DNA of 64,000 nucleotides, from NCBI GenBank assembly GCA_049613795.1, contig JBMZCX010000001.1:1-64000 (forward strand), given 5' to 3'. The stretch comes from Thalassotalea_B sp049613795. Lineage in GTDB: Bacteria > Pseudomonadota > Gammaproteobacteria > Enterobacterales > Alteromonadaceae. This document shows, piece by piece, positions 8,141 to 17,802 of this stretch. Below the pieces are notes generated by a model. That model ran no database searches and was not told the origin of the DNA. It saw only the letters and a program-made list of their open reading frames with translations. The translations under genes and the position numbers were made by a program. Numbering within the stretch: the first letter of the stretch is position 1; the number at the start of each line of letters is the position of its first letter.

Positions 8141-9031
8141 CTATATGGCAAGTGTTAGTGCCATAACCAGAGGAGTAAGGTTGGCTGCAATAACATTCAT
8201 GATCATATATTTTGGATATTCTGAAATGTTTTCTTGGTGAGTTACCATTCCTTTGAAAGCGATAAATGAAAGGCTGCAAGGTAATAAAGCAAGTAAAAAT
8301 AGTGATGGTAATTGCTGATATATTTGTAACCCTATAACTAAGCTCGTGGCTAATAATGTAAAAATTAAATAAATGAGGTTAGCAATTCGAGTACCGTATT
8401 TTATAACAACATGATTGCGCCCTGCATTTTTGTCTGCTTCAATGTCTGGGTATTGATTAAGCAGTAATAAATTATTAATTAGTAAAAAAGGAATCACTGC
8501 AAGCTGCCAAACTAAAGGGCTATTGTTTTTCGTGATGACAATATAACTACCTAAGACAATAAGAAAACCAAAACCTATACCCGGCGCAATTAAACAGGCG
8601 AACGGTATTTTATTTAGGCTATTGGTATATAGCCAAATAATAGATAAGCCACTAAGCCCAATGGGTATAATACGGTAGCCAACAGTCGATAAAAAGTAAC
8701 CGCCAATTACAAGGGTTAAAAAGCTTGAAATAATAGCCATAGCTAATACAGTTGATAGTAATTCTGGGTGTTTGCCTAATAAGCCACTACCACCACTAAA
8801 AGGGGTTTTAGTGGTGGCTAAATCTAACCCAGTTTGATGATCTTGATATTCATTAAGCGTATTGACGGCAATAGCAGATAATAGCGCTCCAATAAGGGCA
8901 AGCGTAAAGTCAATGAGGTTAATTTGCAGTTGTTGGTAGTGGGCAATACTGGCTCCTAAGCACACACAGATAGGGGCGAGTAATAAAAATGGTGGACGCA
9001 TGGCAGGTAAAGCCGCAATTAACTTATTCAA
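8141..9031 (-). CDS. UbiA-family prenyltransferase (MenA-like)
   Basis: A 296-residue integral membrane protein with about eight to nine hydrophobic segments. It shows both aspartate-rich motifs of the UbiA superfamily: NTLNEYQDHQTGLD near residue 60 and NQYPDIEADKNAGR near residue 192. The family transfers a polyprenyl group to an aromatic or quinone precursor, and the overall pattern is closest to 1,4-dihydroxy-2-naphthoate octaprenyltransferase-like proteins. The exact acceptor cannot be told. Its position inside a glucan-utilisation island is not explained, and it has no regulon operator of its own. Confidence 0.85.
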   Translation of the reverse strand: MNKLIAALPAMRPPFLLLAPICVCLGASIAHYQQLQINLIDFTLALIGALLSAIAVNTLNEYQDHQTGLDLATTKTPFSGGSGLLGKHPELLSTVLAMAIISSFLTLVIGGYFLSTVGYRIIPIGLSGLSIIWLYTNSLNKIPFACLIAPGIGFGFLIVLGSYIVITKNNSPLVWQLAVIPFLLINNLLLLNQYPDIEADKNAGRNHVVIKYGTRIANLIYLIFTLLATSLVIGLQIYQQLPSLFLLALLPCSLSFIAFKGMVTHQENISEYPKYMIMNVIAANLTPLVMALTLAI

Positions 9032-9194
9032 TGTCGTACCTCATTTCTTCAAAAATAGACTCATTTTATAACGTGCGGCTTTACTGTTTACACTTACACT
9101 ATATGATTGCAATGCTCTCTATTTTAAGTAACTAAATTGTCTTGCAATCGGAGAGGGCTCATATCGGGTATTCGTTATTCTCTTGTTTTTTCGT

Positions 9195-11957
9195 TTAACG
9201 TTCTCGAATAAATACGCTGGTAGTTAATGGTGGCACTTCAAAACCCGCGGTTGTAACTTTACTTTGTTTTACTATGGGATCATAGCCTTGAGCAAGCGCA
9301 GGATGGAGTTTAAATGCACGAGTATCTTTAACCGCTAAAAATTGACTTTGGGTTGAGCTATTAAATAAAACCAGTATTTTACCCATTTTTTTGTCAATGA
9401 TTGTGTTTTTATTCTCATCGTCAATCAACATAGCAATTAAACCTATTTGTTGATCTTTTCCTGTATTCAAAAATTGTACTCGTTCGATAATATCTGTTGC
9501 GGTGGTTAGTCTAAACAATGGTGAACTCATACGAATGCGAATAAGTGTTAAAAAGGCTTGCTTACTGTTGTTAATATCATTGGCTGACACCTTATCTTTA
9601 CCATTATTTTTTTTGAGTAATGTGTGAATTAAAGGCCAGTTATCGGCGTCTTTTTCAGCTGCGGGTAAGCCCACATTATAATTATTAGTTTGGCCTGAAA
9701 AGTCGACTTTGTTATACCAATTACCGTAGTCATAACTGTCGCGTAAAAAAGACTTAGAGCGTAATAGTTCTGAGCCCATGTGCAAGAAAGGAATACCTTG
9801 GGCTAATATTGGATAAGCAAGGCTGAGGGTTTGAAAACGTACGCGGTTTGCAGTTGACGTATTAAAAGGCAAGCGGTATTGGTTATTGTCCCATAAGGTT
9901 TGGTTGTCGTGTTTCGACACATAATTAATGGTATCGGCGGGATCCAGTGCATAACCTGCAGGTTGGTCGTCATAAGAAATATCTTTGCCAAGTACTAATA
10001 CACTGTTAGCACTTTCTAAAGGAAAGTTTGCTAAGTTACCCGCAAGCCCAACCCTTAATTGGTCAGCTGATAATTTATAACGTGCTAGCGCTTGTTTTTC
10101 ATCAACTAACTCATTATTAAATGTTGCCAAGCCGTTACCAATACCTTGGCTTTTTCTAATGTCATTACCGCTAGCGCTAAAAGCACCACCACGTACTGCA
10201 TCACGTAAGCGGTCGGTAAAAGTACCTATTTCTGTGCCGCCAAGATTTAGCTGGCTGGCTTGAACAAACTGTGCGTTATTGGCAACTTCACCAAAATTCC
10301 AGCCTTCACCGTAAAAGTAATTGTCGCTGTCGACGTTTTGTACCGCGGCACGTGCTTTTAACATAGCTGTTTTAGGTTGATGTGCCATTAAATCAAAACG
10401 AAAGCCGTCAATTTTATAATCACGTGCCCATACCACTAATGAATCGATCATTAGCTTTTCCATCATTGATCGTTCGGTGGCGGTGTTATCACAACAAGTA
10501 GACTGTTCAATTTTTCCTGTAATTGGGTGTAAGCGTTGGTAATAATTAGGCACAACCTTATCAAGTATGGCTGTTTTTTCTAAACCCGCTTGATGAGTAT
10601 GATTATAAACAACATCCATAATCACGCGAAAGCCCAGTTGGTGAATGCGCTGCACCATTTGCCTAAATTCAACAATACGCGCGAGACCTTCGGCGTTTTG
10701 GGCGTAACTCCCTTCAGGAACCGTATAATGAAAGGGGTCGTAGCCCCAGTTGTAATTATCAACGGCTCTTAATTCATCAACTAACTGCTGAGCATTAGCG
10801 CTTTTCGGATCATAGCTACTGAGTATTTGTTGCAAGGTTAATTCTGTGTTTAAAGTGTTGTCAGAGCAAATACTTGTTGTAGGCTGAAGGTGACAAACTG
10901 CTTTGAGAGTAGTACTTAGTTTTATTGTGTTTTTGTCAGCTTCGTTTACTGTGCCAATGTCAAAAGTGGGCAGTAAATGGATATTATTAATACCTGCTTT
11001 TCTAAGTGTTTTTAGATGGTTAATACCATTGCTATCTTCTTCATTAAATGCAGCGTATTTGCCTCTTACTTTTTCAGAAGACAGGGCTAAGTCGTGGGCA
11101 CTAAAGTCATTGATATGGGTTTCGTAAAAAATATTATCTTCTGGATTTACTATTTTTGGAACAATATGCTTATTCCAATTTTTAGGCTGAGTATTGCTTT
11201 CATTTAAATCAACCACTTGCGAATATTCACTGTTAGTCGACAGGCTAAGAGAGTAGGGGTCGGTTACAATAATGACTTCAGTTTTACCGCTGGTAGGGTG
11301 AAATACTGCTAATTTGTATTGATAATAAGTTGCCAACGCAATATTACTTGATTGGGCTTGCCAAATACCTGTTGTAAGGTCTTCTTTCATGACTAGAGTA
11401 CTAGGTGAAAGTAGCTTTTTATTTTTATCAAAAACTAACACTTCAACCGACTGCGCGGTAGGAGCCCATAGCTTAAAAGTAACCGTGTTGTTTTTTATTG
11501 TTGCGCCTAAATCTTGTACTTCGTTGGCATCATTAATTTGTGAAGTGTAAAGGGCGTCAAGTAATTGAGCATATTGAACGCCACTATAGTGTGTTTGAGT
11601 ATTACCAATGCTTTCTACAACCAGTTGATTTTTTAGCCATTCTTTGGCTTTTTCTTCAGATATGTTTACGTGATAAGCCCAAAAGTGGCTTAAATGCTTA
11701 GGCTTGTTAACCTTTTTTTGTTGTGGCAATTGAGTGAGTGTAAGGCGATGTTCTTGCTGGTTAGCTAATGAAATTAGTGTGAGCTCTTTGGTTGCATTTT
11801 CAGGAGATATTAATAATGTATTGAGTGAAACCCAGTGAGCTGAGTAGTCTTGGGGATTGATTGGTTGAAAAGGTGTTTGAGTATCAGCTTGATTTTGACA
11901 AGCAATCACACTCAGAGCACAAATAAATACGCTAAAAATAGCTAATCGACGGCGCAT
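9195..11957 (-). CDS. pulA: Pullulanase-type alpha-1,6-glucosidase, lipoprotein (GH13)
   Basis: A 920-residue outer-membrane lipoprotein by prediction: signal peptide with lipobox VIAC, and Gln at +2. An N2-type pullulanase domain (SAHWVSLNTLL) and a CBM48-like segment (TFKLWAPTAQSVEVLVFD) precede the GH13 barrel. The four GH13 regions are DVVYNHT (about residue 447), GFRFDLM (518, nucleophile Asp), GEGW (548, acid/base Glu) and YVSKHDNQ (680). The C-terminal beta domain follows the DUF3372-type pullulanase pattern. It should debranch alpha-1,6 bonds of starch, glycogen or pullulan at the cell surface. Unlike the paralogue at 13202-17419 it has no CBM41-like or C-terminal binding modules. A regulon operator lies at 12049-12062. 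Confidence 0.92.
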   Translation of the reverse strand: MRRRLAIFSVFICALSVIACQNQADTQTPFQPINPQDYSAHWVSLNTLLISPENATKELTLISLANQQEHRLTLTQLPQQKKVNKPKHLSHFWAYHVNISEEKAKEWLKNQLVVESIGNTQTHYSGVQYAQLLDALYTSQINDANEVQDLGATIKNNTVTFKLWAPTAQSVEVLVFDKNKKLLSPSTLVMKEDLTTGIWQAQSSNIALATYYQYKLAVFHPTSGKTEVIIVTDPYSLSLSTNSEYSQVVDLNESNTQPKNWNKHIVPKIVNPEDNIFYETHINDFSAHDLALSSEKVRGKYAAFNEEDSNGINHLKTLRKAGINNIHLLPTFDIGTVNEADKNTIKLSTTLKAVCHLQPTTSICSDNTLNTELTLQQILSSYDPKSANAQQLVDELRAVDNYNWGYDPFHYTVPEGSYAQNAEGLARIVEFRQMVQRIHQLGFRVIMDVVYNHTHQAGLEKTAILDKVVPNYYQRLHPITGKIEQSTCCDNTATERSMMEKLMIDSLVVWARDYKIDGFRFDLMAHQPKTAMLKARAAVQNVDSDNYFYGEGWNFGEVANNAQFVQASQLNLGGTEIGTFTDRLRDAVRGGAFSASGNDIRKSQGIGNGLATFNNELVDEKQALARYKLSADQLRVGLAGNLANFPLESANSVLVLGKDISYDDQPAGYALDPADTINYVSKHDNQTLWDNNQYRLPFNTSTANRVRFQTLSLAYPILAQGIPFLHMGSELLRSKSFLRDSYDYGNWYNKVDFSGQTNNYNVGLPAAEKDADNWPLIHTLLKKNNGKDKVSANDINNSKQAFLTLIRIRMSSPLFRLTTATDIIERVQFLNTGKDQQIGLIAMLIDDENKNTIIDKKMGKILVLFNSSTQSQFLAVKDTRAFKLHPALAQGYDPIVKQSKVTTAGFEVPPLTTSVFIRER

Positions 11958-12048
11958 GGTTAACCCTTGTGATTTATTATTATCAATTATTTTTCAGTCT
12001 TTCTATCTTCCTGTAGATTCTCTTGAATGTGAAGTGCAATAAAAGAGT

Positions 12049-12062
12049 TACATACGTATTCA
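12049..12062 (-). promoter_or_regulatory. Palindromic operator upstream of pulA
   Basis: Read toward pulA the site is TGAATACGTATGTA, 92 bp from the start codon and downstream of the solute-binding-protein gene. With the 5-bp gap seen elsewhere, the -35 would be TTTATT (12043-12038). No convincing -10 follows at 17 bp. TTGCAC (12039-12034) with TCTACA (12017-12012) is an alternative promoter. Confidence 0.78.
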
Positions 12063-12091
12063 ATAATAATTGTTAGGGAATATATAGGGGG

Positions 12092-12859
12092 TTAGTTAAT
12101 TAAATTAACCATGTTTTTTTTCCACTTACTTCTAATTGTGGGCAAAGTGCCATGCTTTTCAAGAGTATTCATCGCGTTGGTTAAATCGTTTATAATTTGG
12201 GGATCTGTATTTAGGTTACAAGCCAAGTAAAAATCAAGTGATAGTTCTTCGAATTTGAAGACATTTTTATATTTTTTAATATCACCGACATTAGCAACTC
12301 TATATTTGAGTAAATCATCATTAATGATGACTAAATCAATATTGCGGTTAGGCATTTCTAATAACTTTAGTAGTGCATGATAATTATCAACCACATAAAG
12401 GTTTGTATTTTCTGTAAAACCTTTACTTAATAAAAAATGGTGTGAGAAATCGTCACGTATCACCGCAATATTATAAGCTTTCGCTTGTTCAATATTATTG
12501 ATTGTTATTTCACTGTTTTTTAGCGAATAAAGAGAAACTGAACTTGAGGCAATATGGCCGATCCAGCTAAATAGCGGTTCTCTTGATGGGATACGGGCAA
12601 GCGAATAAATACAGGTGTTTTTTTCATGCTTTACAGTATGAAAAGCTGAAGACCATGGGTGAGCAGATAATTCATAGGGGTATTGAGATTCTTTTAGCGT
12701 AGCTTCAATAATTTCTGTTGATAGCCCTGTAATGCTATTGTCAGTAACAATTTGGTATGGTGCAAGGTGCTCAGTAACTATTTTGAGCTTAGCGGCTAGC
12801 ACTTGCTTGCACAGTAGAGCAAATATAATACTTAGACAAATGCTTAATACTCTTGTCAC
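12092..12859 (-). CDS. Orphan family-3 periplasmic solute-binding protein
   Basis: A 255-residue secreted protein with a signal peptide (ICLSIIFALLCKQVLA) and a bacterial extracellular solute-binding protein family 3 fold (KIVTEHLAPYQIVTDN, GLSTEIIEATLKES, PWSSAFH). No permease or ATPase gene is nearby. Its closest relative in the window is the protein at 24890-25609, with which it shares the SRxREPxFxW-like block and FTENTNLYVVDN. It may be a sensor or binding protein rather than part of an ABC transporter. The ligand is unknown; family 3 usually binds amino acids. It lies between the two pullulanase genes. Confidence 0.85.
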   Translation of the reverse strand: MTRVLSICLSIIFALLCKQVLAAKLKIVTEHLAPYQIVTDNSITGLSTEIIEATLKESQYPYELSAHPWSSAFHTVKHEKNTCIYSLARIPSREPLFSWIGHIASSSVSLYSLKNSEITINNIEQAKAYNIAVIRDDFSHHFLLSKGFTENTNLYVVDNYHALLKLLEMPNRNIDLVIINDDLLKYRVANVGDIKKYKNVFKFEELSLDFYLACNLNTDPQIINDLTNAMNTLEKHGTLPTIRSKWKKNMVNLIN

Positions 12860-12890
12860 GCTTAATTTCCGTTGCTTGTTAGTGTCATTT

Positions 12891-13055
12891 TATACCAATC
12901 TCACTAACTATTTGTTCATTTGTACTGGTTAAAACAACCAACTATTGTGTTATTTATTTAATAATTAGAACAACTAGTTATTAAAATAAATGCCTTGTAC
13001 TTGGCTGTTTTTCCTGCGTATAAAGTAGATCACCTAATTAATTAAACTGGTATTA
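12891..13055. mobile_element. MITE-like fold-back element, about 165 bp
   Basis: The left end TATACCAATCTCACTAACTA and the right end, which reads TAATACCAGTTTAATTAATT on the other strand, are imperfect terminal inverted repeats. The centre folds back: TTTATTTAATAATTAG (about 12953-12967) pairs with CTAGTTATTAAAATAAA (about 12974-12990). There is no coding capacity. A shorter relative is at 8040-8135. Elements of this kind are dispersed in Colwellia-type genomes (from memory, not checked). Confidence 0.7.
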
Positions 13056-13130
13056 CCTTTATTATTTACGTTTCGATTATAACCGAAAAATGTGTCATGT
13101 GAACACTTTTAATTACCCCTCGTTCTCTTA

Positions 13131-13163
13131 AATAAAAAGCTTTTAGTGGTTAGCCAAAAGCTT
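13131..13163 (-). terminator. Intrinsic terminator of the large pullulanase gene
   Basis: On the minus strand AAGCTTTT (13163-13156) pairs with AAAAGCTT (13144-13137), followed by TTTATTT. It lies 39 nt past the stop codon at 13202. The 342-bp gap that contains it otherwise holds only the MITE-like element. Confidence 0.75.
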
Positions 13164-13201
13164 CTAATAAAAGGTATCGGCAGAATGTTACCTGGTAAAG
13201 C

Positions 13202-16200
13202 TTAAGGCTGACATTCTTGAATAACTAAGCTACCTACATTAAAACCACTACTTGGGTTAGCCTCATTTAAGGTTAGCATTACGCTATAAGTACCGTCGCT
13301 AAGTGTTGTTGTATTATTATTTTCACCAGCGTTGCTATAGGCTACTGGGTAGGAAACGCCTAAGGCTAATGGTTGATCATTTATTTCGTTGCTACTTGGG
13401 GCTTGTGCCCATAATTGAGTCGTCCAATTACCGTCATCTGAGGCGAGTTTAAATTGAAATTCACCACTAAAGTTAGCAACGGCTTGGTAAATATTATTAC
13501 CTTTGTAGTGCAAACGATAAGCTTCTTCAGCATTCCAACCTGAATGTTCTCCACGTACGTAAAGTTGCCCTCCACCATTGATTGCAAAAGGAATTTGATC
13601 GCTAGAATCAGCCAATGCTTGGCAATTAACCGTAGGAACTTTAGCAATAACACTTAATATTGGCGTATTACTATTGGCATTTAAACTAAAGGTGTAATTG
13701 GTTGGTGTGCTAACGGTAACTTCAAAGAGATTGCTGTTGTTTATTAGTGTCGTTGAGCCATTTTCAATGGTGACATCGTTAAATTCTAAATTGACAGTTG
13801 TATTGTCTGCTGATGCGATAGCGAAAGTGTGTGTGCCTGCAATAAGCGTTGTGGTAAGTGTATAAATACCTTCACCATCGTAAGTTAATTGGTCTGCGGC
13901 AGAATAGCCATTCTGACCAAAATCATTAAATGAGGCTGAAAGGAAAATATCGGTATTACCATAAGGGGCAATATCTGCTGCGTTTAAGGTAATATCAGCA
14001 GGTAAGCCATAACCTTGTGCGCCATGTTGAGTTTTAACAAAAACAGCGGTTGTTAGTGCAGGTACGGTAAATGTGCCGTTATTAAAGTTTTCAGTAAAAT
14101 TTGCTGAATTAACTTGTGGGTCTGCTGAATTTTGTTGAATGCTATGTAGTGTAAAATTACTTGCTGTCGCAATGGTGTGCGATTGTGTTTGTTCTGTAGC
14201 ATTAATCACTACCACAATTGCATCGTGGTTTGAGTCTATATCAGCTAAATCATCGCCATCGTCAATGCTCATGACGATTAAGCCTTTAGTTTGATTGCTC
14301 CCTGTATTATGAAAACCAACGCGATCAATAACGTCTTGCGCAGTGGTTAAGCGAAATAGCGGGCTACTGGCTCGAATGGCAATAAAGTCTTTGAAAACGT
14401 TTGAAGCCAATGCAATGTCGCTAGCGCTAACTGCTGTTTGGGGATTACTAATAATATTGCTAATTAATGACCATTTATCTTCATTGTCTTGCGCTAAGGG
14501 TAAACCGATATTCCAGTTGTTAGTGGTTTTGGTAAAATCAACAAAATTAAACCAGTCGCCGCTGTCATAACTATTGCGATCCATCGATTTAGAACGAATT
14601 AAATCACCACCTAACTGAAAAAATGGAATACCTTGGCTTAATAACGGTAGTGTTGCGGCAATATTATGAGCTCTAACGCGTTGCTGACGCGTCATGGTGT
14701 CAGTAAAGCCGTATTGTAATTGGTCCCATAATGTTTGATTGTCGTGTTTAGAGACGTAATTAATAATATCGGCAGGATCTTGACCATAAGACGGTTGAGT
14801 GAAACTACTGCCTAACTTAACATTTCCGCTTTTATCTTGTAGGGGATAATTAGCAAGAGTGCCTGCAAGGCCTAATCTTAGGGTGTCTTGGTCTGTTAAT
14901 GAGCCATTATTAAATAAAGCAGCACTGCGAGTAGTGTCGCGAGGGCGGTCGTTAAATGTGCCTACTTCGCTACCCGCCATATTATTTTGTTGAGCTTGCT
15001 GATAGCCTCGGTCGGGTCTTGTCCAGCCTTCACCATAAAAGTAATTATCGCTATCTACTGCTAATACAGCTTCTCTTGCAGCTAAAATAGAGTCAACTGA
15101 ATTATTTGCCATAATATCGAATCGAAAGGCGTCAAATTTATATTCCTTTGCCCAAAGTACGAGTGAGTCAACCATTAGCTTTTGCATCATGTCGTGTTCA
15201 GGAGCTGTGTCTTGGCAGCAAGTTTCAGTTTCTACATTACCTGTAACTAAGTTACGACGATGGAAATAACCAGGTACGACTTTGTCTAATACTGAATTAT
15301 CCCAAAGCCCTGAAGAGCTGGTGTGGTTAAACACTACGTCAAGCGATACGCGCAAACCTAAGTTGTGCAGAGCTTGGTTCATTTGGCGCATTTCAATAAT
15401 ACGTGCAACACCGTCGGCATTTGACGAATAACTACCGTCAGGCACATTAAAGTGTTTAGGATCGTACCCCCAGTTAAAGCTGTCTAAACCGCGCAATTCT
15501 TCAGCTAGTGCTTGCGCGCTGGTGCTGCTAGGGTCGTAGCTTTGATAAACAGATAATAAAGTTGCTCCGCTATTTTCAACCCCACAAACTGATGCGTTTG
15601 GTGAGATGGCACAGAGTTCGTCAACGGTATTGTTTAAATTAACGGTACGATTTATATCTTCATTAATACTGGCAATATCATTAGCGGGTAACATTTGAAA
15701 ATGGGTCAAGCCAGCAGCAGCTAATGAGGCTAAATGTTGAACGGGCAGGGCGTTTTCTTCGGTAAAAGCAAGGTATTTACCACGATTTTCAATACTCGTA
15801 CTTTGATCGAGAATACTAAAATCTCGAATATGGCCTTCGTAAATAATAGCGTCTTCAATATTTGTGATGGTAGGAATAGCGTGGCTGTCCCAATTGTTAG
15901 GTTTTAAATCGGCATCTTGTAAATTAACAAATTGAGAATATTCGCCATTAGTAGAAAGCGACACTGAGTATGGGTCTGTGACTTCTAAACTTTCAAATTG
16001 TTGGTTTTGTGCATGGTAAACATTAAGTGCAAAACGATAATATTGACGGTCGTTACTTTGTGCAATTTCTGTATACCAAATACCTGTTTGGCTGTTGAAT
16101 GTGAGTGACTCAGTTGACGCTAATGTTTTGTCGTTATTATAAATTTTTAAGGCTACATTTTTAGCTGTTGGTGCCCACAATGATGTGCTAATCGTATTAT

Positions 16201-17419
16201 TTGAATAGCTTACCCCTAAAGTTGCTTCGTTAGCATCGTTATTGGCTTGGGTATAAAGCGAGTCAAGTATTTTTGGTGTTTGTACGTAAGTTGCACTAAC
16301 AACAAGATCATTATTATCGTAAGCAATAGCGAGTAATTTACCCGTAAGCATGCTTTTAACTTTGGCAAGTTCAGGCATTGAGGCAGTAAAAGCTGTGAGT
16401 GATTGATAGCGTGGAATATTTAAACGAGTCGCAGGGTGTTCGCTACTATTATTTGGCATGTATTCAATGTAATTATCGCCTGAAATGCCTGTTTCGCCAT
16501 CGTAGTTCAATTCATTGCTGTCTGACGAATACACGCGTACTTTAGCAATGTTATTAGCACTAGTTTGCCATAATAAGTCGGTAGGACTCACCCAATGAGC
16601 AGCAATGTTTTCGATAAATACGCCTGTAGGATATAACGTTTCTTCAGTAAATAAATCGCTAACACCGCTTAATGTCCAAATCATGCGATTGCCGGTTAAA
16701 TCGGCTTTATGATCAATACCACCAAGGTCTTTTTCATCGCCTTTATGGACAATAAAGTTAGCACATGTCGCGTTATTGTCTTTTAAGTCGATTAACCAAT
16801 ACGCGCCATAATTAGGGTCAATACCTGTTTGTGCTTTGCCTATTGCCCAATCTGTGCCTTCGTCTGAGTTGTAATCGGCCAATGCATCACACTCACTATT
16901 ATTCCATAAGTGTAATATCCAATTGTCGTAGTCAGCGTTAGGACGGTTATAAAAAATAACTAATTGGTGATCGCCAGCAGTAACAATAGGAGCTGGAAGC
17001 GCGTTAGGATCGGTAATGGTTAAATTAATTGTTTTCTCAGCGTTGGCGTTACTGGTGTCAGTTACCACTAACTTTGGGGAGTAGCTGCCAGCAGTGGCGT
17101 AAGTAACTTGTGTAGTTGTTGTGTTTTTACAATCACTAATTGTAATTGAGGCTATATCTCCATCAGGCGTAAGCACACATGAGAGCGCGTCATTATCACT
17201 GTCTGTAACCGACCACGAATAATCAACCGTTAACGTTTGAGTGGCGTTAATGTCGCCTGAAAATTGAGTAATTGTAGGAGCGTTATTACTAGCAACCGGA
17301 GGCTTTGGTGGTGTAGGTGTTGATGGGGAGCTACTTGAACCGCCTCCTCCACAGGCCATAATAGTCATTGTGAGCGTGCTGTAAAGCATCGCATTTACTA
17401 CTTTTGTGGAGATTGACAT
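13202..17419 (-). CDS. Multidomain pullulanase-type lipoprotein with starch-binding modules (GH13)
   Basis: A 1405-residue predicted surface lipoprotein: lipobox IMAC with Cys23, then a Gly/Ser/Pro-rich stalk. In order it has an Ig/PKD-like domain (about 46-137), a CBM41-like pullulanase-associated domain (about 143-240, LVIFYNRPNADYDNWILHLW), an N2 domain, and a CBM48-like domain. The GH13 barrel follows with DVVFNHT (about 692), FRFDIM (765), GEGW (794) and VSKHDNQ (890), then a pullulanase C-terminal domain. Two C-terminal modules with starch-binding character end the protein (IFLSASFNDFGQNG and LYVRGEHSGWNAEEAYRL). The last resembles modules of the adjacent lipoprotein. It should debranch bulky glucan at the surface. 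The catalytic regions are paralogous to pulA. Confidence 0.93.
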   Translation of the reverse strand: MSISTKVVNAMLYSTLTMTIMACGGGGSSSSPSTPTPPKPPVASNNAPTITQFSGDINATQTLTVDYSWSVTDSDNDALSCVLTPDGDIASITISDCKNTTTTQVTYATAGSYSPKLVVTDTSNANAEKTINLTITDPNALPAPIVTAGDHQLVIFYNRPNADYDNWILHLWNNSECDALADYNSDEGTDWAIGKAQTGIDPNYGAYWLIDLKDNNATCANFIVHKGDEKDLGGIDHKADLTGNRMIWTLSGVSDLFTEETLYPTGVFIENIAAHWVSPTDLLWQTSANNIAKVRVYSSDSNELNYDGETGISGDNYIEYMPNNSSEHPATRLNIPRYQSLTAFTASMPELAKVKSMLTGKLLAIAYDNNDLVVSATYVQTPKILDSLYTQANNDANEATLGVSYSNNTISTSLWAPTAKNVALKIYNNDKTLASTESLTFNSQTGIWYTEIAQSNDRQYYRFALNVYHAQNQQFESLEVTDPYSVSLSTNGEYSQFVNLQDADLKPNNWDSHAIPTITNIEDAIIYEGHIRDFSILDQSTSIENRGKYLAFTEENALPVQHLASLAAAGLTHFQMLPANDIASINEDINRTVNLNNTVDELCAISPNASVCGVENSGATLLSVYQSYDPSSTSAQALAEELRGLDSFNWGYDPKHFNVPDGSYSSNADGVARIIEMRQMNQALHNLGLRVSLDVVFNHTSSSGLWDNSVLDKVVPGYFHRRNLVTGNVETETCCQDTAPEHDMMQKLMVDSLVLWAKEYKFDAFRFDIMANNSVDSILAAREAVLAVDSDNYFYGEGWTRPDRGYQQAQQNNMAGSEVGTFNDRPRDTTRSAALFNNGSLTDQDTLRLGLAGTLANYPLQDKSGNVKLGSSFTQPSYGQDPADIINYVSKHDNQTLWDQLQYGFTDTMTRQQRVRAHNIAATLPLLSQGIPFFQLGGDLIRSKSMDRNSYDSGDWFNFVDFTKTTNNWNIGLPLAQDNEDKWSLISNIISNPQTAVSASDIALASNVFKDFIAIRASSPLFRLTTAQDVIDRVGFHNTGSNQTKGLIVMSIDDGDDLADIDSNHDAIVVVINATEQTQSHTIATASNFTLHSIQQNSADPQVNSANFTENFNNGTFTVPALTTAVFVKTQHGAQGYGLPADITLNAADIAPYGNTDIFLSASFNDFGQNGYSAADQLTYDGEGIYTLTTTLIAGTHTFAIASADNTTVNLEFNDVTIENGSTTLINNSNLFEVTVSTPTNYTFSLNANSNTPILSVIAKVPTVNCQALADSSDQIPFAINGGGQLYVRGEHSGWNAEEAYRLHYKGNNIYQAVANFSGEFQFKLASDDGNWTTQLWAQAPSSNEINDQPLALGVSYPVAYSNAGENNNTTTLSDGTYSVMLTLNEANPSSGFNVGSLVIQECQP

Positions 17420-17680
17420 AACCCTACCTTATTTAAATTTAGCTTAGCTGAACTTAGCTATTTGTCATAAAAGGACATTAAGAAGTCATTAGGTTTATCA
17501 TGGATTTTTGTCATCTCTTTTAACGTAAGTTGGCATTTATGCCGTTAAATATTAGTTTTTATATGATAAAAGAAACAGATGATCTAAATCCCAACCCATG
17601 AATTCAACATAGCTAAACTGAATGAATTTTATTATTGTATCTTTCTATGCTAACGGGTTGTTTACAGGTTGAATAGCGCT

Positions 17681-17694
17681 TACATACGTATTCA
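17681..17694 (-). promoter_or_regulatory. Palindromic operator upstream of the large pullulanase
   Basis: Read toward the pullulanase the site is TGAATACGTATGTA, 262 bp from the start codon. Five bases later comes TATTCA (17675-17670), then 17 bp and TAGCAT (17652-17647), a weak -35/-10 pair. The transcript would have an untranslated leader of about 220 nt. Apart from this site and the terminator at 17740-17769, nothing else is recognised in the 383-bp gap. Confidence 0.78.
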
Positions 17695-17739
17695 ATAGCG
17701 ATATTTGGGGTTAGCTGAACACTATTTTTAGGCAAATAA

Positions 17740-17769
17740 AAAGCCCTGCTTATAGGTAAGCAGGGCTTT
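17740..17769 (-). terminator. Intrinsic terminator of the starch-binding lipoprotein gene
   Basis: AAAGCCCTGCTTA (17740-17752) and TAAGCAGGGCTTT (17757-17769) form a perfect 13-bp stem with a 4-nt loop. On the minus strand it is followed by TTTATTTG. It lies 34 nt past the stop codon at 17803. Confidence 0.92.
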
Positions 17770-17802
17770 AAATGAAATTAACAGTAAGCGTGTATTAAGT
17801 GC

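Noticed and set aside
12092..12859. Calling the solute-binding proteins parts of a maltose ABC transporter (MalE-like)
   Set aside because: They are short family-3 proteins, not MalE-type family 1, and no MalF/G/K genes are present.
13381..13653. Overlapping open frame on the pullulanase strand (similar ones occur across most large genes)
   Set aside because: It is out of frame within a conserved domain-coding region, has no ribosome-binding site and no recognisable protein pattern.
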